Positions 34,415-42,841 of a stretch of 64,000 bases of DNA are shown here, piece by piece. Each line of letters opens with the position of its first letter. Position 1 is the first letter of the stretch. The stretch spans positions 992,001 to 1,056,000 of the forward strand of contig NZ_CP087164.1 of assembly GCF_021172045.1 (NCBI RefSeq), given 5' to 3'. A program made the position numbers and the translations under genes. The notes under the pieces were generated by a model. That model was not told the origin of the DNA, did not search any database, and was given only the letters and a program-made list of their open reading frames with translations. Source of the DNA: Capillimicrobium parvum. Its GTDB lineage: Bacteria > Actinomycetota > Thermoleophilia > Solirubrobacterales > Solirubrobacteraceae.

Positions 34415-35220
34415 GACTGGCCCGCGCTGAGCTGCTGGAGCTCGGAGACGAGGGCGTCCGCGCCGACCGTCTTGAGGGGGCCGTCGCCCGTGCCGACGAG
34501 GAACGTCGGGGTCGAGTTGACGCCGTTGATGCGCGCGAGCGTCTTGGCCTCGGCGAGCTGCTGCCGGACCGTTCCGCTCGTGCGGGTGGCCAGGGCGGCC
34601 TGGACGTCGAGACCGGGCACGCCGTTGCCGATCGCGCGCAGGTAGGCGTCGGTGGCGTAGCCGCTGTTCTCCTGGCCCTGGTTGGCCCAGACGAGCTCGG
34701 CGACGTTCCACAGCTTGCCCTGCTCGCTCGCCGCGGCGCCGAAGCGGGCGAGCCGCTCGGAGTCCGGACCGAGGAAGTGGATGTCGCGCAGCTCGAGCTT
34801 CGCCTTGCCGGGCCGGACGTAGTCGTCGATGACGCTGGGCAGCACCTGCTGGCTGGCGATGGCGCAGGCCGGGCACTGGAGGTCGCCGAACTCGATGATC
34901 GTGATCGGCGCGTCCTTGCGGCCCAGGGTCACGCCGCTCTGCGGGATGCCGGACAGGCGGTCGTTGATCTCGGCCTGGGCGTTCAGCGCGGCGTCCCCGG
35001 TGGTCGAGACGGTCCCGGCGTTCGTGGGCGACGACGAGTCGTTGCTGCCGCCGCCGATGGCGACGATGACGACGACCGCGACGACCGCGACCGCGGCGAG
35101 GATCCCGCCCAGCTGCACGAGCCGCTTCTTGCGCTGGGCCTGCTGTTGCGCGGCCCGTTCGGCCGCCTCGCGCTCGGCGCGGGCCTGCGCGCGCTGTTGG
35201 TCACGGGACGGGCGGGACAT
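34411..35220 (-). CDS. Membrane-anchored DsbA-like thiol-disulfide oxidoreductase
   Basis: 269 residues. An Arg/Gln/Ala-rich cytoplasmic start, one membrane anchor (GGILAAVAVVAVVVIVAIGGG), a Ser/Thr linker, then a thioredoxin-like DsbA domain with active site FGDLQCPACAIA and cis-Pro loop NSTPTFLVG. It introduces disulfides into exported proteins and is recharged by the VKOR protein of the next gene. The start ATG 35220 is preceded at 7 bases by TATCCT, so the mRNA may be leaderless. Confidence 0.94.
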   Translation of the reverse strand: MSRPSRDQQRAQARAEREAAERAAQQQAQRKKRLVQLGGILAAVAVVAVVVIVAIGGGSNDSSSPTNAGTVSTTGDAALNAQAEINDRLSGIPQSGVTLGRKDAPITIIEFGDLQCPACAIASQQVLPSVIDDYVRPGKAKLELRDIHFLGPDSERLARFGAAASEQGKLWNVAELVWANQGQENSGYATDAYLRAIGNGVPGLDVQAALATRTSGTVRQQLAEAKTLARINGVNSTPTFLVGTGDGPLKTVGADALVSELQQLSAGQS

Positions 35221-35227
35221 GAGGTTC

Positions 35228-35233
35228 AGGATA
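35228..35233 (-). promoter_or_regulatory. -10-like hexamer TATCCT before dsbA-like gene
   Basis: TATCCT on the minus strand is separated by 7 bases from the start ATG at 35220. No ribosome binding site fits in the gap, so the transcript probably starts at or next to the start codon. Confidence 0.45.
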
Positions 35234-35256
35234 GGAACGGGTGGCTAACCGGCGCC

Positions 35257-36153
35257 TCAGGATTGGCTCAACGCGCGGTCAAGGTCGGCCTGGGCGGCGT
35301 GCACCGCGGTCTGCGCCGCCTCGAGGGCGTTCTGGGCGTCGCGCTCGGCCTGCTGCGCGTCGGCCAGCTCGGCGCCGCGCCGCTCGGCGGCGTCCTGGGC
35401 CTCGGCGAGCGCGGACTCGGCGGCGGCATGCGCCTTCGCGGCGCGCTCGGCGCCCTGCGCGGCGCGCTTGGCGGCGGCCTCGGCGCTGGATGCCTCGCGC
35501 TCGGCGCGGCGCAGGGCGTCCCGGGCCCCTTGCTCGGCGGCGGCGCGGCGGGCGGCTTCGGCCTGCGCCTGGGCGCCCGCGCTGCTTCTCCTCGATCTCG
35601 CGGCCGGCGCGGGCGTGCGGCCGGTGGGGCGGGGCACCGCGGCGGCGGTGAGGTCGCCGCCGAGCAGGCCGACGGCGCGCAGCTCGTGGGCGAGCCGGCC
35701 GGCGCACACCTCATCGCGCGCGCCGGCGTCGATGGTCGCCGCGTGGAGCGTCTCCCGGATGGCGTCGCGGACCGCGGCGCTCACCGAACCGCGTTCCTCG
35801 CGCACGAGGTCCTCGGCGAGCCGGGCCAGGCGGTCGACGGCTGCCCGCTGCGCGGCGTTGGCCTCGCGCCAGCGATCGCGGTCGCCGTGCTCGACGAGCG
35901 CCTGCTGGGCCTCCTCGAGCCGGCGGCCCGCCGTGACGAGCGCCTGCGTCCATTCGGGCTCGTCGCGCACGAGCGCGTTGATCGCCCAGGCGGCGACGGT
36001 CGGGCGCGCGAGCTTGCGGACGGCGTCCGCCGCGTCGGGCTGCCCGTCGGCGCGCAGGCGCTTGGCGAGGGCGTCGCGGGCGCCGACGAACTCCCCCGGC
36101 CGCAGGCCGTACAGCGCGTCGATCTCGTCCTCGGGTCGTGACGGCTCGGCCAT
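35257..36153 (-). CDS. Conserved Ala/Glu-rich coiled-coil protein, unknown function
   Basis: 298 residues. The N-terminal third (EIDALYGLRPGEFVGARDA, LAKRLRADGQPDAADAVRKL, ARPTVAAWAINALVRDEP) is a conserved helical domain that I recognise from actinobacterial hypothetical proteins with this same start. The C-terminal third is a long Ala/Glu/Arg coiled coil of heptads (AEREASSAEAAAKRAAQ and further). No membrane segment or enzyme motif is visible. It is divergent from the M23-like gene with 85 bases between. A scaffolding or filament-like role is possible but not shown. Confidence 0.75.
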   Translation of the reverse strand: MAEPSRPEDEIDALYGLRPGEFVGARDALAKRLRADGQPDAADAVRKLARPTVAAWAINALVRDEPEWTQALVTAGRRLEEAQQALVEHGDRDRWREANAAQRAAVDRLARLAEDLVREERGSVSAAVRDAIRETLHAATIDAGARDEVCAGRLAHELRAVGLLGGDLTAAAVPRPTGRTPAPAARSRRSSAGAQAQAEAARRAAAEQGARDALRRAEREASSAEAAAKRAAQGAERAAKAHAAAESALAEAQDAAERRGAELADAQQAERDAQNALEAAQTAVHAAQADLDRALSQS

Positions 36154-36224
36154 CGTCCGTGCCAACTCTGACGCACCTTCGTCACGAGAGCGTTGCGCTC
36201 GGCCGGATCCCGCGCGATCGCGTC

Positions 36225-36230
36225 TACGGT
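36225..36230 (+). promoter_or_regulatory. -10-like hexamer TACGGT before M23-like gene
   Basis: TACGGT followed by 8 bases and the start ATG 36239; no ribosome binding site is in between. Confidence 0.4.
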
Positions 36231-36238
36231 CGCCGTCG

Positions 36239-36952
36239 ATGCCATCCCGTCCACCGCTCCTCACCGCTGTCGCGCTCGCCCTCGCCGCGCTGCTGGCGCT
36301 GCCCGCCCGCGCCCTCGCGTCGTGGCGGCTGCCGGTGGACGGTGGGGTCGTGGCGCGGTTCAGCGTGGGGCCGGATCCGTTCGCCGCGGGACAGCGGCGC
36401 GGGGTGGACCTCGCTGCGCCGGCCGGATCCATCGTCGTCGCGCCGTGCGCCGGTCGGGTGTCGTTCGCCGGACGGCTGCCGCACGGCCGTGCCGGCGTGT
36501 CGATCCGCTGCGGCGCGCTCACCGCGACGGTGCTGGGCCTGGCGCGGCCGTCGGTGCGAGCCGGCGACCGCGTGCGGCCTGGCCGGGCGGTGGGAGCGGT
36601 GGGCGCGGACGGGCTCGTGCGCCTGGGCGCGCGCCGCACGGTGCGGCGGTGGGGATACGTGGATCCGCTGTCGCTCGTCGAGGGGGTGCCGCCGCCGCGG
36701 CATGCGCCTCCCGCCGGCCCGGCCGCCCGCCGCGTCCGGCCGGCGCCTCCCGCTCTCCGCCGCTCTCCGTCTCCCTCCGCATCGCCCGTCGCCGTCGCGG
36801 CCGAGCGGACCCGCGCGCCCGCGCAGCGGCGCGTCCCGCTCGCCGCGTGGGCCGGCGTGGCGCTGCTCGCGCTCGCCGTGCCGGGCGGCGCCGTCGCCGG
36901 GCGCGCGCGGCGCCGGCGTCACGCCCGGATCGCCGCGACCGCCGCCGGGTAG
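36239..36952 (+). CDS. Degenerate M23 (LytM-like) domain protein, membrane anchored
   Basis: 237 residues. Signal peptide (LLTAVALALAALLALPARALA), then a LytM-like fold: SWRLPVDGGVVARFSVG, RRGVDLAAPAGSIVVAPCAGRV, then GVSIRCGALTATVLGL and VRAGDRVRPGRAVGAVG. The zinc ligands of active M23 endopeptidases are missing: the usual H-x-G-x-D site reads RRGVD and the usual HxH site reads VLGL. A Pro/Arg-rich stalk and C-terminal membrane segment (LAAWAGVALLALAVPGGAVAG) follow. Like EnvC/NlpD it may bind and regulate a peptidoglycan hydrolase rather than cut (inference). Confidence 0.8.
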   Translation: MPSRPPLLTAVALALAALLALPARALASWRLPVDGGVVARFSVGPDPFAAGQRRGVDLAAPAGSIVVAPCAGRVSFAGRLPHGRAGVSIRCGALTATVLGLARPSVRAGDRVRPGRAVGAVGADGLVRLGARRTVRRWGYVDPLSLVEGVPPPRHAPPAGPAARRVRPAPPALRRSPSPSASPVAVAAERTRAPAQRRVPLAAWAGVALLALAVPGGAVAGRARRRRHARIAATAAG

Positions 36953-36955
36953 CCT
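36950..36955 (+). promoter_or_regulatory. -10-like hexamer TAGCCT before metG
   Basis: TAGCCT overlaps the stop codon of the preceding gene (its TAG) and lies 8 bases before GTG 36964. Leaderless transcription of metG is likely. Confidence 0.45.
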
Positions 36956-36963
36956 GCGTCGCC

Positions 36964-38478
36964 GTGCCGTTCTACGTGACCACGCCGATCTACTACGTCA
37001 ACGCGGCGCCGCATCTGGGCCACGCGTACACCGCGATCGCGGCCGACGTGCTCGCGCGTCACCAGCGCCAGCGCGGGGAGGACGTCTTCTTCCTCACCGG
37101 CACCGACGAGCACGGGGAGCCCGTCGCCATGGCGGCCGAGCAGCTCGGCATCCCGCCGCTGGAGCTGGCCAACCGCAACGCGGCGCGCTTCCAGGATCTG
37201 ATGCCGCTGCTGACGATCTCCAACGACTTCTTCATCCGCACGACCGACCCCGAGCACGTGCGCAAGGTCCAGGGGATCCTCGTCCGGGTCCGCGAGAACG
37301 GCTTCGTCTACGAGGGCCTGTACGAGGGCTGGTACTGCCCCCGCTGCGCGGACTTCAAGACCGATGCCGAGATCGGCCCGGACAACACGTGCCCGATCCA
37401 CAAGATCCCGCTCGTGCGCGAGCGCGAGGAGAACTACTTCTTCCAGCTCTCGGCGTTCCAGGGAGAGCTCGAGAAGCTCTTCGACGAGCGGCCGGACTTC
37501 GTCATGCCGCGCCACCGCTACAACGAGGCGCGCTCGTTCCTGGCCTCCGGCCTGCAGGACGTCAGCCTCACGCGCCCGCGGCTGCGCTGGGGCGTCGAGG
37601 TCCCGTGGGACCGCTCGCAGGTCTTCTACGTGTGGTTCGACGCGTTGCTGAACTACGTCACCGCGCTCTCCTTCGCCCGCGGCAAGCAGCAGGACCTCAC
37701 CCACAAGTTCTGGCCGGCGACGTACCACCTCATCGGCAAGGACATCCTGAAGTTCCACACGATCTACTGGCCCGCGCTGCTCATGGCCGCGGGGCTCGAG
37801 GTGCCGGAGCACGTCTTCGTCCACGGCTTCCTCCTGACGCCGTCCGACGACGGCGGCGAGGGCGAGAAGATGAGCAAGTCGCGCGGCAACGTCATCGACC
37901 CGTTCGCGGTCATCGACGAGTTCGGCGCCGACGCATTGCGCTTCTACCTCACCCGCGAGGTCGCGTTCGGGCAGGACGGGCCGGTCTCCGAGGGCGGCTT
38001 CCTCACGCGCTACGAGAGCGAGCTCGCCAACGACTACGGCAACCTCGCCAGCCGGACGATCGCCATGATCCTCCGCTACCGCGACGGGCGCATCGACGAC
38101 GCCGCGCTCGACGAGGATCTGATGGCGGAGTTCGACGGGCTCGCCGACACGGTCGCCGGGCATCTCGACCAGGTCGAGATGACGCTCGCGCTCGAGGAGA
38201 TCTGGAAGCGGGTGCGGCGCCTGAACCGCTACGTCGAGGAGCGCCGGCCCTGGCAGCTCGCCAAGGACCCCGAGCAGGCTGACGAGCTCGATCGCGTTCT
38301 CGCCTCGCTGCACGAGGGGCTGCGCGTCCTGACCGTGCTGCTCGTCCCGTACCTGCCGACCTCCACCGAGCGGCTGCTGGCCGCGCTCGGGCGGCCGGAG
38401 ACGGCGTTCGACGCCGCCCGCTGCGCCCCCGCGCCGGTACGCGTCGAGGCGCTGGAGCCGCTCTTCCCGAAGCGATGA
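36964..38478 (+). CDS. metG: Methionyl-tRNA synthetase
   Basis: 504 residues. The HIGH-like motif is APHLGHAYTAIAAD (about 15-28), with FLTGTDEHGEP after it and KMSKSRGN at about 302-309. A zinc knuckle of the CxxC...CxxH type (WYCPRCADF, then TCPIHKIPL) is as in the Thermus-type enzyme. The anticodon domain carries NDYGNLASR and RRPWQLAKDP. The C-terminal dimerisation domain is absent, as usual for the short form. It heads a tightly overlapping operon with tatD, rsmA and ispE. The start GTG follows a -10 hexamer at 8 bases. Confidence 0.97.
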   Translation: MPFYVTTPIYYVNAAPHLGHAYTAIAADVLARHQRQRGEDVFFLTGTDEHGEPVAMAAEQLGIPPLELANRNAARFQDLMPLLTISNDFFIRTTDPEHVRKVQGILVRVRENGFVYEGLYEGWYCPRCADFKTDAEIGPDNTCPIHKIPLVREREENYFFQLSAFQGELEKLFDERPDFVMPRHRYNEARSFLASGLQDVSLTRPRLRWGVEVPWDRSQVFYVWFDALLNYVTALSFARGKQQDLTHKFWPATYHLIGKDILKFHTIYWPALLMAAGLEVPEHVFVHGFLLTPSDDGGEGEKMSKSRGNVIDPFAVIDEFGADALRFYLTREVAFGQDGPVSEGGFLTRYESELANDYGNLASRTIAMILRYRDGRIDDAALDEDLMAEFDGLADTVAGHLDQVEMTLALEEIWKRVRRLNRYVEERRPWQLAKDPEQADELDRVLASLHEGLRVLTVLLVPYLPTSTERLLAALGRPETAFDAARCAPAPVRVEALEPLFPKR

Positions 38479-39224
38479 TCGACTCCCACGCGCATCTGTC
38501 CAGCTGCGAGCCGCCGGACGAGGAGCTCGTGGCCGCGGCGGCCGCGGCGGGCGTCGACCACATCGTCACGATCGGGATGGACGGCGCGACCTGCCGCGAG
38601 GCGCTCGCGGCGGCCGAGGCGTTCCCGCAGGTCTACGCCGCGGTGGGCCGTCATCCCAACAGCGCGCACGGCTTCGACGGCGCGGACCTCGCCGAGCTGC
38701 GCGCACTCGCCGCCCACGAGCGCTGCGTCGCGATCGGTGAGACCGGCCTGGACTACTACCGCGACCGCGCCCCGCGCGCCGATCAGGAGCGCGCCTTCGA
38801 GGGGCAGATCGCCCTGGCGTCCGAGACCGGCAAGCCGCTGGTCATCCACACCCGCGAGGCCGAGGACGACACGCTGCGCATGCTGTGCGACCACGCCGAG
38901 GGCGTGACCGTCCTCCTGCACTGCTTCTCGATGCCCGACCGGCTCGAGGAGGTGCTCGATCGCGGCTGGTTCGTCTCGTTCGCCGGCAACGTGACATACC
39001 CCCGCAACGAGGCGCTGGCGGCGGCCGCGGAGCGCGTCCCCGCCGGCCGCCTGCTCGTCGAGACCGACGCCCCCTACCTCACCCCGCAGGCGGTGCGCAA
39101 GGAGCGCAACCAACCGGCGTACGTCGTGCACACCGCACGCTTCATCGCCGAGCGCCGCGGCGTGTCGCTCGAGGAGCTCGACCGCGACGTCGCGCGCACC
39201 GCCGCGCGGCTGTTCGGCTGGTGA
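38475..39224 (+). CDS. tatD: TatD-family metal-dependent DNase
   Basis: 249 residues. Metal-binding motifs: DSHAHL at the start, AIGETGLDYYRD with the metal Glu, LVIHTREA, LLHCFSM and ETDAPYLTPQ. TatD proteins are 3'-5' exonucleases acting in DNA repair and degradation. ATGA overlap with metG and GTGA overlap with rsmA place it in the middle of a coupled operon, the common metG-tatD-rsmA order of Gram-positive bacteria. Confidence 0.95.
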   Translation: MIDSHAHLSSCEPPDEELVAAAAAAGVDHIVTIGMDGATCREALAAAEAFPQVYAAVGRHPNSAHGFDGADLAELRALAAHERCVAIGETGLDYYRDRAPRADQERAFEGQIALASETGKPLVIHTREAEDDTLRMLCDHAEGVTVLLHCFSMPDRLEEVLDRGWFVSFAGNVTYPRNEALAAAAERVPAGRLLVETDAPYLTPQAVRKERNQPAYVVHTARFIAERRGVSLEELDRDVARTAARLFGW

Positions 39225-40105
39225 GCGCGGAGCTGCCGTCCCAGCCCAGCCTGCGCCGCCTCAAGCAGTTCGGCGTGCGGCCCAACCGCGAACTCGGTCA
39301 GAACTTCCTCGTCGACTCGAACATCCTCGGCGTCATCGAGCGCGCGGCCGAGCTCGGCCCCGGCGACGTGTGCCTGGAGATCGGCGGCGGGCTCGGCGTG
39401 CTGTCCGAGCACCTCGCCGAGCGGGCGGCGCACGTGCACGTCATCGAGGTCGACCGCTCGCTGGAGCCCGCGCTGCGTGACGCGCTCGACCCGCACCCCA
39501 ACGCGACGCTGCACTTCGGCGACGCCATGACGCTCGACCTGGGGGCGCTCGACCCGCCGCCGACCAAGGTGGTCGCGAACCTCCCGTACGGGATCGCGGC
39601 GTCGGCGCTCCTGCGCACGATCGAGGAGCTGCCGCACGCGGAGCTCTGGGTGGCGATGGCCCAGAAGGAGGTCGGCGAGCGCCTGGCCGCCGCGCCCGGC
39701 AGCGCCGCGTACGGGATCCCGAGCGTGATCGCGCAGCTCGCCGCCGACGTCCGCGTGCTGCGGGGCGTCTCGCGCCGCGTGTTCCATCCCGTGCCGAACG
39801 TCGACTCGGTGCTCGTCCTGGCGCGGCGGACCGGGCCGGCGGCGGCGCCCGAGCTGCGCGTGCTCGTGCAGCAGGCGTTCGCGCACCGGCGCAAGGCGCT
39901 CGCTCGCTCGCTCTCCCTGGCCGCCGGCGCGCCGCCCGGCATCCGCGACCGCGCCCGCGCCGCGCTCGAGTCGCTCGGCTTCCCCGCCGACGCTCGCGCG
40001 GAGCGGCTCGCGCCCGCGGACTTCCGCGCGCTGTACGAGACGCTCGCCGCCGGCGGCCCGACCACCGCCGCCCACACGCCCACGACGGACGACGGCCCGC
40101 AGTGA
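39221..40105 (+). CDS. rsmA: 16S rRNA dimethyladenosine transferase RsmA (KsgA)
   Basis: 294 residues. The start pattern LKQFGVRPNRELGQNFLVDSN is typical. SAM motif I is LEIGGGLGVLSEHLAE, HVIEVDRSLEP binds the ribose, and the catalytic motif is NLPYGIAAS. The C-terminal helical domain includes FAHRRKALARSLS. It dimethylates A1518 and A1519 of 16S rRNA during 30S assembly. Start GTG 39221 overlaps the tatD stop; its own stop overlaps the ispE start. Confidence 0.96.
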   Translation: MSAELPSQPSLRRLKQFGVRPNRELGQNFLVDSNILGVIERAAELGPGDVCLEIGGGLGVLSEHLAERAAHVHVIEVDRSLEPALRDALDPHPNATLHFGDAMTLDLGALDPPPTKVVANLPYGIAASALLRTIEELPHAELWVAMAQKEVGERLAAAPGSAAYGIPSVIAQLAADVRVLRGVSRRVFHPVPNVDSVLVLARRTGPAAAPELRVLVQQAFAHRRKALARSLSLAAGAPPGIRDRARAALESLGFPADARAERLAPADFRALYETLAAGGPTTAAHTPTTDDGPQ

Positions 40106-40983
40106 CCCTCACCGAGCGCGCCCCCGCGAAGATCAACCTCTGCCTCCACCTCGGGCCGACCCGCCCGTCGGACGGCCGGCACGAGCTCGTCTCGGTGATG
40201 CAGTCGCTGACGCTCGCCGACGAGCTGACGCTCGAGCCGGCGCCCGAGGGAGCTGGTGAGGACCGCATCGTCTGTCCCGGCGTCGAAGGCCCCAACCTCG
40301 GCGGCGCGGCGCTCGCCGCGTTCCGCGCCGCGACCGGCTGGGAGGCGCCGCCCCAGCGGCTGACGATCGTCAAGCGGGTCCCCGTCGCGGCGGGCATGGG
40401 CGGCGGCTCGGGCGACGCCGCGGCGGCGCTGCGACTGGCCGCGCGGGCGTCCGGTCTGGGCGGCCACGCGCTGATGCATGAGCTCGCGACCGGGCTCGGC
40501 GCCGACGTGCCGGCACAGGTCCGGCCGGGCCGCGTGCTGGCCACCGGCGCCGGCGAGCGCGTCGAGCGCCTTCCCGACGGCGGTTCGTTCGGCGTGCTCG
40601 TCCTGCCGGGGACCCGCGAGCTGTCGACCGCGGCCGTCTACCGTGAGGCCGATCGCCAGGGCCTCGCCCGCGACGAGGGGCACCTGCGCCGGCGCCACGC
40701 CGAGGTGCAGGAGGCGGCAAGCGGGGGAGACCTACCACTCGAGATGCTCGTCAACGACCTCCAGCCCGCCGCGCTCGCGCTCGCGCCCGAGATCGACGAG
40801 GCCCTCGCCGCCGCCCGGGCCGCGGGCGCCGACGTCGCCTTGGTGAGCGGCTCGGGCCCCACCGCGCTGGGCCTGTTCCTCGGCTCGGACGGCGCGCAGC
40901 GCGCGCGGCTGGCCGCGGATGCGCTGGCCGGCCGCCGGCCGGCACCGCTCGTCGCGGCGCCGGAGCCGAACTGGCCCGCATGA
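40102..40983 (+). CDS. ispE: 4-diphosphocytidyl-2-C-methyl-D-erythritol kinase
   Basis: 293 residues. A GHMP kinase: RAPAKINLCLHLGP at the start, the ATP loop PVAAGMGGGSGDAAAAL (about 93-109), and SGSGPTALGLFLGS near the C-terminus. The enzyme phosphorylates CDP-methylerythritol in the MEP isoprenoid pathway, which supplies undecaprenyl carriers for the wall and the polysaccharide locus. Start GTG 40102 overlaps the rsmA stop (GTGA), an arrangement common in actinobacteria. Confidence 0.96.
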   Translation: MTLTERAPAKINLCLHLGPTRPSDGRHELVSVMQSLTLADELTLEPAPEGAGEDRIVCPGVEGPNLGGAALAAFRAATGWEAPPQRLTIVKRVPVAAGMGGGSGDAAAALRLAARASGLGGHALMHELATGLGADVPAQVRPGRVLATGAGERVERLPDGGSFGVLVLPGTRELSTAAVYREADRQGLARDEGHLRRRHAEVQEAASGGDLPLEMLVNDLQPAALALAPEIDEALAAARAAGADVALVSGSGPTALGLFLGSDGAQRARLAADALAGRRPAPLVAAPEPNWPA

Positions 40984-41011
40984 CGCTGCATCCCCGGCCC
41001 GCCCGGCTCGC

Positions 41012-42577
41012 ATGAAGATCATCCCGCTGCTCGCGGCGATCGCCCTCGCCGCGTGGCTCGTCTGGCGCCGGCGCAAGCTCGGCCGCGTCGAGCTGGGCAT
41101 CGGCATCGTGGTCGTCGCGGCGCTCGGCGTGTACTCGACCGGCGTCATCCACCTGCCGAGCCTCGAGCACCTCATCGAAGATCTCGGGCAGGCGCTCGGG
41201 CCGTGGACGTACCTGCTCGTCGGCGTCATGGCCTTCCTGGAGACCGGGGCGTTCGTCGGCCTGGTCGCCCCGGGGGAGACGACGATCCTCGTCGGCGGCG
41301 TCGTCGCGGGGCAGGGCGAGATCAACATCTTCGCGCTCATCGCCCTCGTCTGGTTCTGCGCGGTGGCGGGCGACCTCACGAGCTACATGCTCGGCCGCAG
41401 GCTCGGGCGCGAGTTCCTCGAGCGCCACGGCTCGAAGGTCAAGATCACGCACGAGCGCCTGGAGCAGGTCGAGCGCTTCTTCGACCGCCACGGCGGCAAG
41501 GCGGTGCTCATCGGCCGCTTCGTCGGGCTCATCCGCGCCGTCGCGCCGTTCATCGCCGGCTCGTCGCGCATGCCCCTGCGGCGCTTCCTGCCCTACGACA
41601 TCATCGGCGCGGGCCTGTGGGGCACGACGTTCTGCGTCCTCGGCTACATCTTCTGGCAGAGCTTCGGCACGATCGCCGACTACGCCGGGCGCGGCGCGCT
41701 CGCCCTCGGCACGGTCATCGTCGTGGTCGTCGGCGGCATCTGGGCCTACCGGTGGCTGCGCGTGGCGGAGAACCGCGAGAAGGCCCACGCCTGGCTGCAC
41801 AAGCAGGCCGAGCGCCCGCTGCTGCGGCCGGTCGCCGCGGTGGTGCGGCCCGTCGTCCGTCGGGTCGTCGTGCCGGTCAGCCGTCGCCTGAAGGGCCCGG
41901 CGCGCTTCACCCTGGAGCGGTTCACCCCCGGCGACCTGGGCCTCGAGGTCACCACTCTGTTCGCCATCGCGGCGGTCGGCAGCTTCGGCTTCGTGGCGCT
42001 GGCCTTCAACGTCGGGCCGGGCGACGCGCCGCTCGTCACCGATCGCCGCGCGTTCGAGCTGGCCGACGATCTGCGCGCCGACTGGCTGGTGGACGTCGCC
42101 AGGGCGGTCACGTGGCTCGGGTCGATCTGGGTGGTCATCCCGGTCTCCGCCGTGGTCGCCGCGATCCTCGCGCGCCGGCGGCGCTGGGGCGCCGTGGCCG
42201 TCCTCGCGGCCGGCCTGGCCCTGACCGTCATCGCCGTGAACGTGACGAAGGCCATCGTCGACCGGCCCCGCCCCGAAGGTGCGCTGGTCGCCACGAACAG
42301 CAGCTCGTACCCGTCCGGACACGCGGCCAACTCGATCGCCTGGGTGGCGATCGCGGTGCTCCTCTCGCGGTTCGTGCCCCGGCTCGCCGGCCGCGCCTTC
42401 GTGCTGGTGATCGGGATCGTGATCAGCGTCGCGGTCGGGCTCAGCCGCATCTACCTCCACGCGCACTGGCTCTCGGACGTCCTCGGGGGGTGGGGGCTGG
42501 CCGCCACGATCTACGCGCTCTGCGGCGTCATCGGCCTGGTCGTCGCCTACATCGGCAAGAATCAGGTGGCCCGATGA
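41012..42577 (+). CDS. DedA/SNARE-associated domain fused to PAP2 phosphatase
   Basis: 521 residues. N-terminal half is a DedA membrane protein: FLETGAFVGLVAPGETTILVGG and YMLGRRLGREFLERHG, then VLIGRFVGLIRAVAPFIAGSS. DedA proteins recycle undecaprenyl phosphate across the membrane. C-terminal half is a PAP2 lipid phosphatase with all three motifs: KAIVDRPRP, SYPSGHAAN and SRIYLHAHWLSDVLGG. The fusion would couple removal of the phosphate from undecaprenyl diphosphate on the outer face with return of the carrier (inference). It follows ispE, which makes the isoprenoid precursor. The next gene overlaps by 4 bases. Confidence 0.92.
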   Translation: MKIIPLLAAIALAAWLVWRRRKLGRVELGIGIVVVAALGVYSTGVIHLPSLEHLIEDLGQALGPWTYLLVGVMAFLETGAFVGLVAPGETTILVGGVVAGQGEINIFALIALVWFCAVAGDLTSYMLGRRLGREFLERHGSKVKITHERLEQVERFFDRHGGKAVLIGRFVGLIRAVAPFIAGSSRMPLRRFLPYDIIGAGLWGTTFCVLGYIFWQSFGTIADYAGRGALALGTVIVVVVGGIWAYRWLRVAENREKAHAWLHKQAERPLLRPVAAVVRPVVRRVVVPVSRRLKGPARFTLERFTPGDLGLEVTTLFAIAAVGSFGFVALAFNVGPGDAPLVTDRRAFELADDLRADWLVDVARAVTWLGSIWVVIPVSAVVAAILARRRRWGAVAVLAAGLALTVIAVNVTKAIVDRPRPEGALVATNSSSYPSGHAANSIAWVAIAVLLSRFVPRLAGRAFVLVIGIVISVAVGLSRIYLHAHWLSDVLGGWGLAATIYALCGVIGLVVAYIGKNQVAR

Positions 42578-42804
42578 CCAACGAACAGGTCACCTACGTC
42601 GTCGCCGGGGCGTGCGCGCTCATCGCGCTCGTCGCCTTCGTCATGCTCATCCTGCGCCCGGCCTGGACGAGCTACAGCCGCGTCTGGGAGCGGATGGCCG
42701 CGGCGTTCCTGTCGCTGTACGTCCTCGCGGCCTTCGTCGGCGTCGGGGTGGCGGGCGGGCTGGCGATCACCTGGTTCTGGGACCGCATCGAGGGCAATTT
42801 CTGA
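42574..42804 (+). CDS. Small two-segment membrane protein, unknown function
   Basis: 76 residues with two membrane segments (VVAGACALIALVAFVMLIL and AFLSLYVLAAFVGVGVAGGLAITW) and a short basic loop between (RPAWTSYSRVWERM). Its ATGA overlap with the DedA-PAP2 gene ties expression to it, so it may be an accessory subunit. Similar small proteins with the loop WTSYSRxWER follow other actinobacterial genes in my recollection, but I assign no function. Confidence 0.8.
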   Translation: MTNEQVTYVVAGACALIALVAFVMLILRPAWTSYSRVWERMAAAFLSLYVLAAFVGVGVAGGLAITWFWDRIEGNF

Positions 42805-42827
42805 GCAGCGCGCCCGCGGGCGCCAGA

Positions 42828-42833
42828 TAGCCT
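42828..42833 (+). promoter_or_regulatory. -10-like hexamer TAGCCT before PucR-type gene
   Basis: TAGCCT, 8 bases, then ATG 42842. A 14-base GC palindrome (42810-42823) lies just upstream. Confidence 0.4.
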
Positions 42834-42841
42834 CTCCTCCG

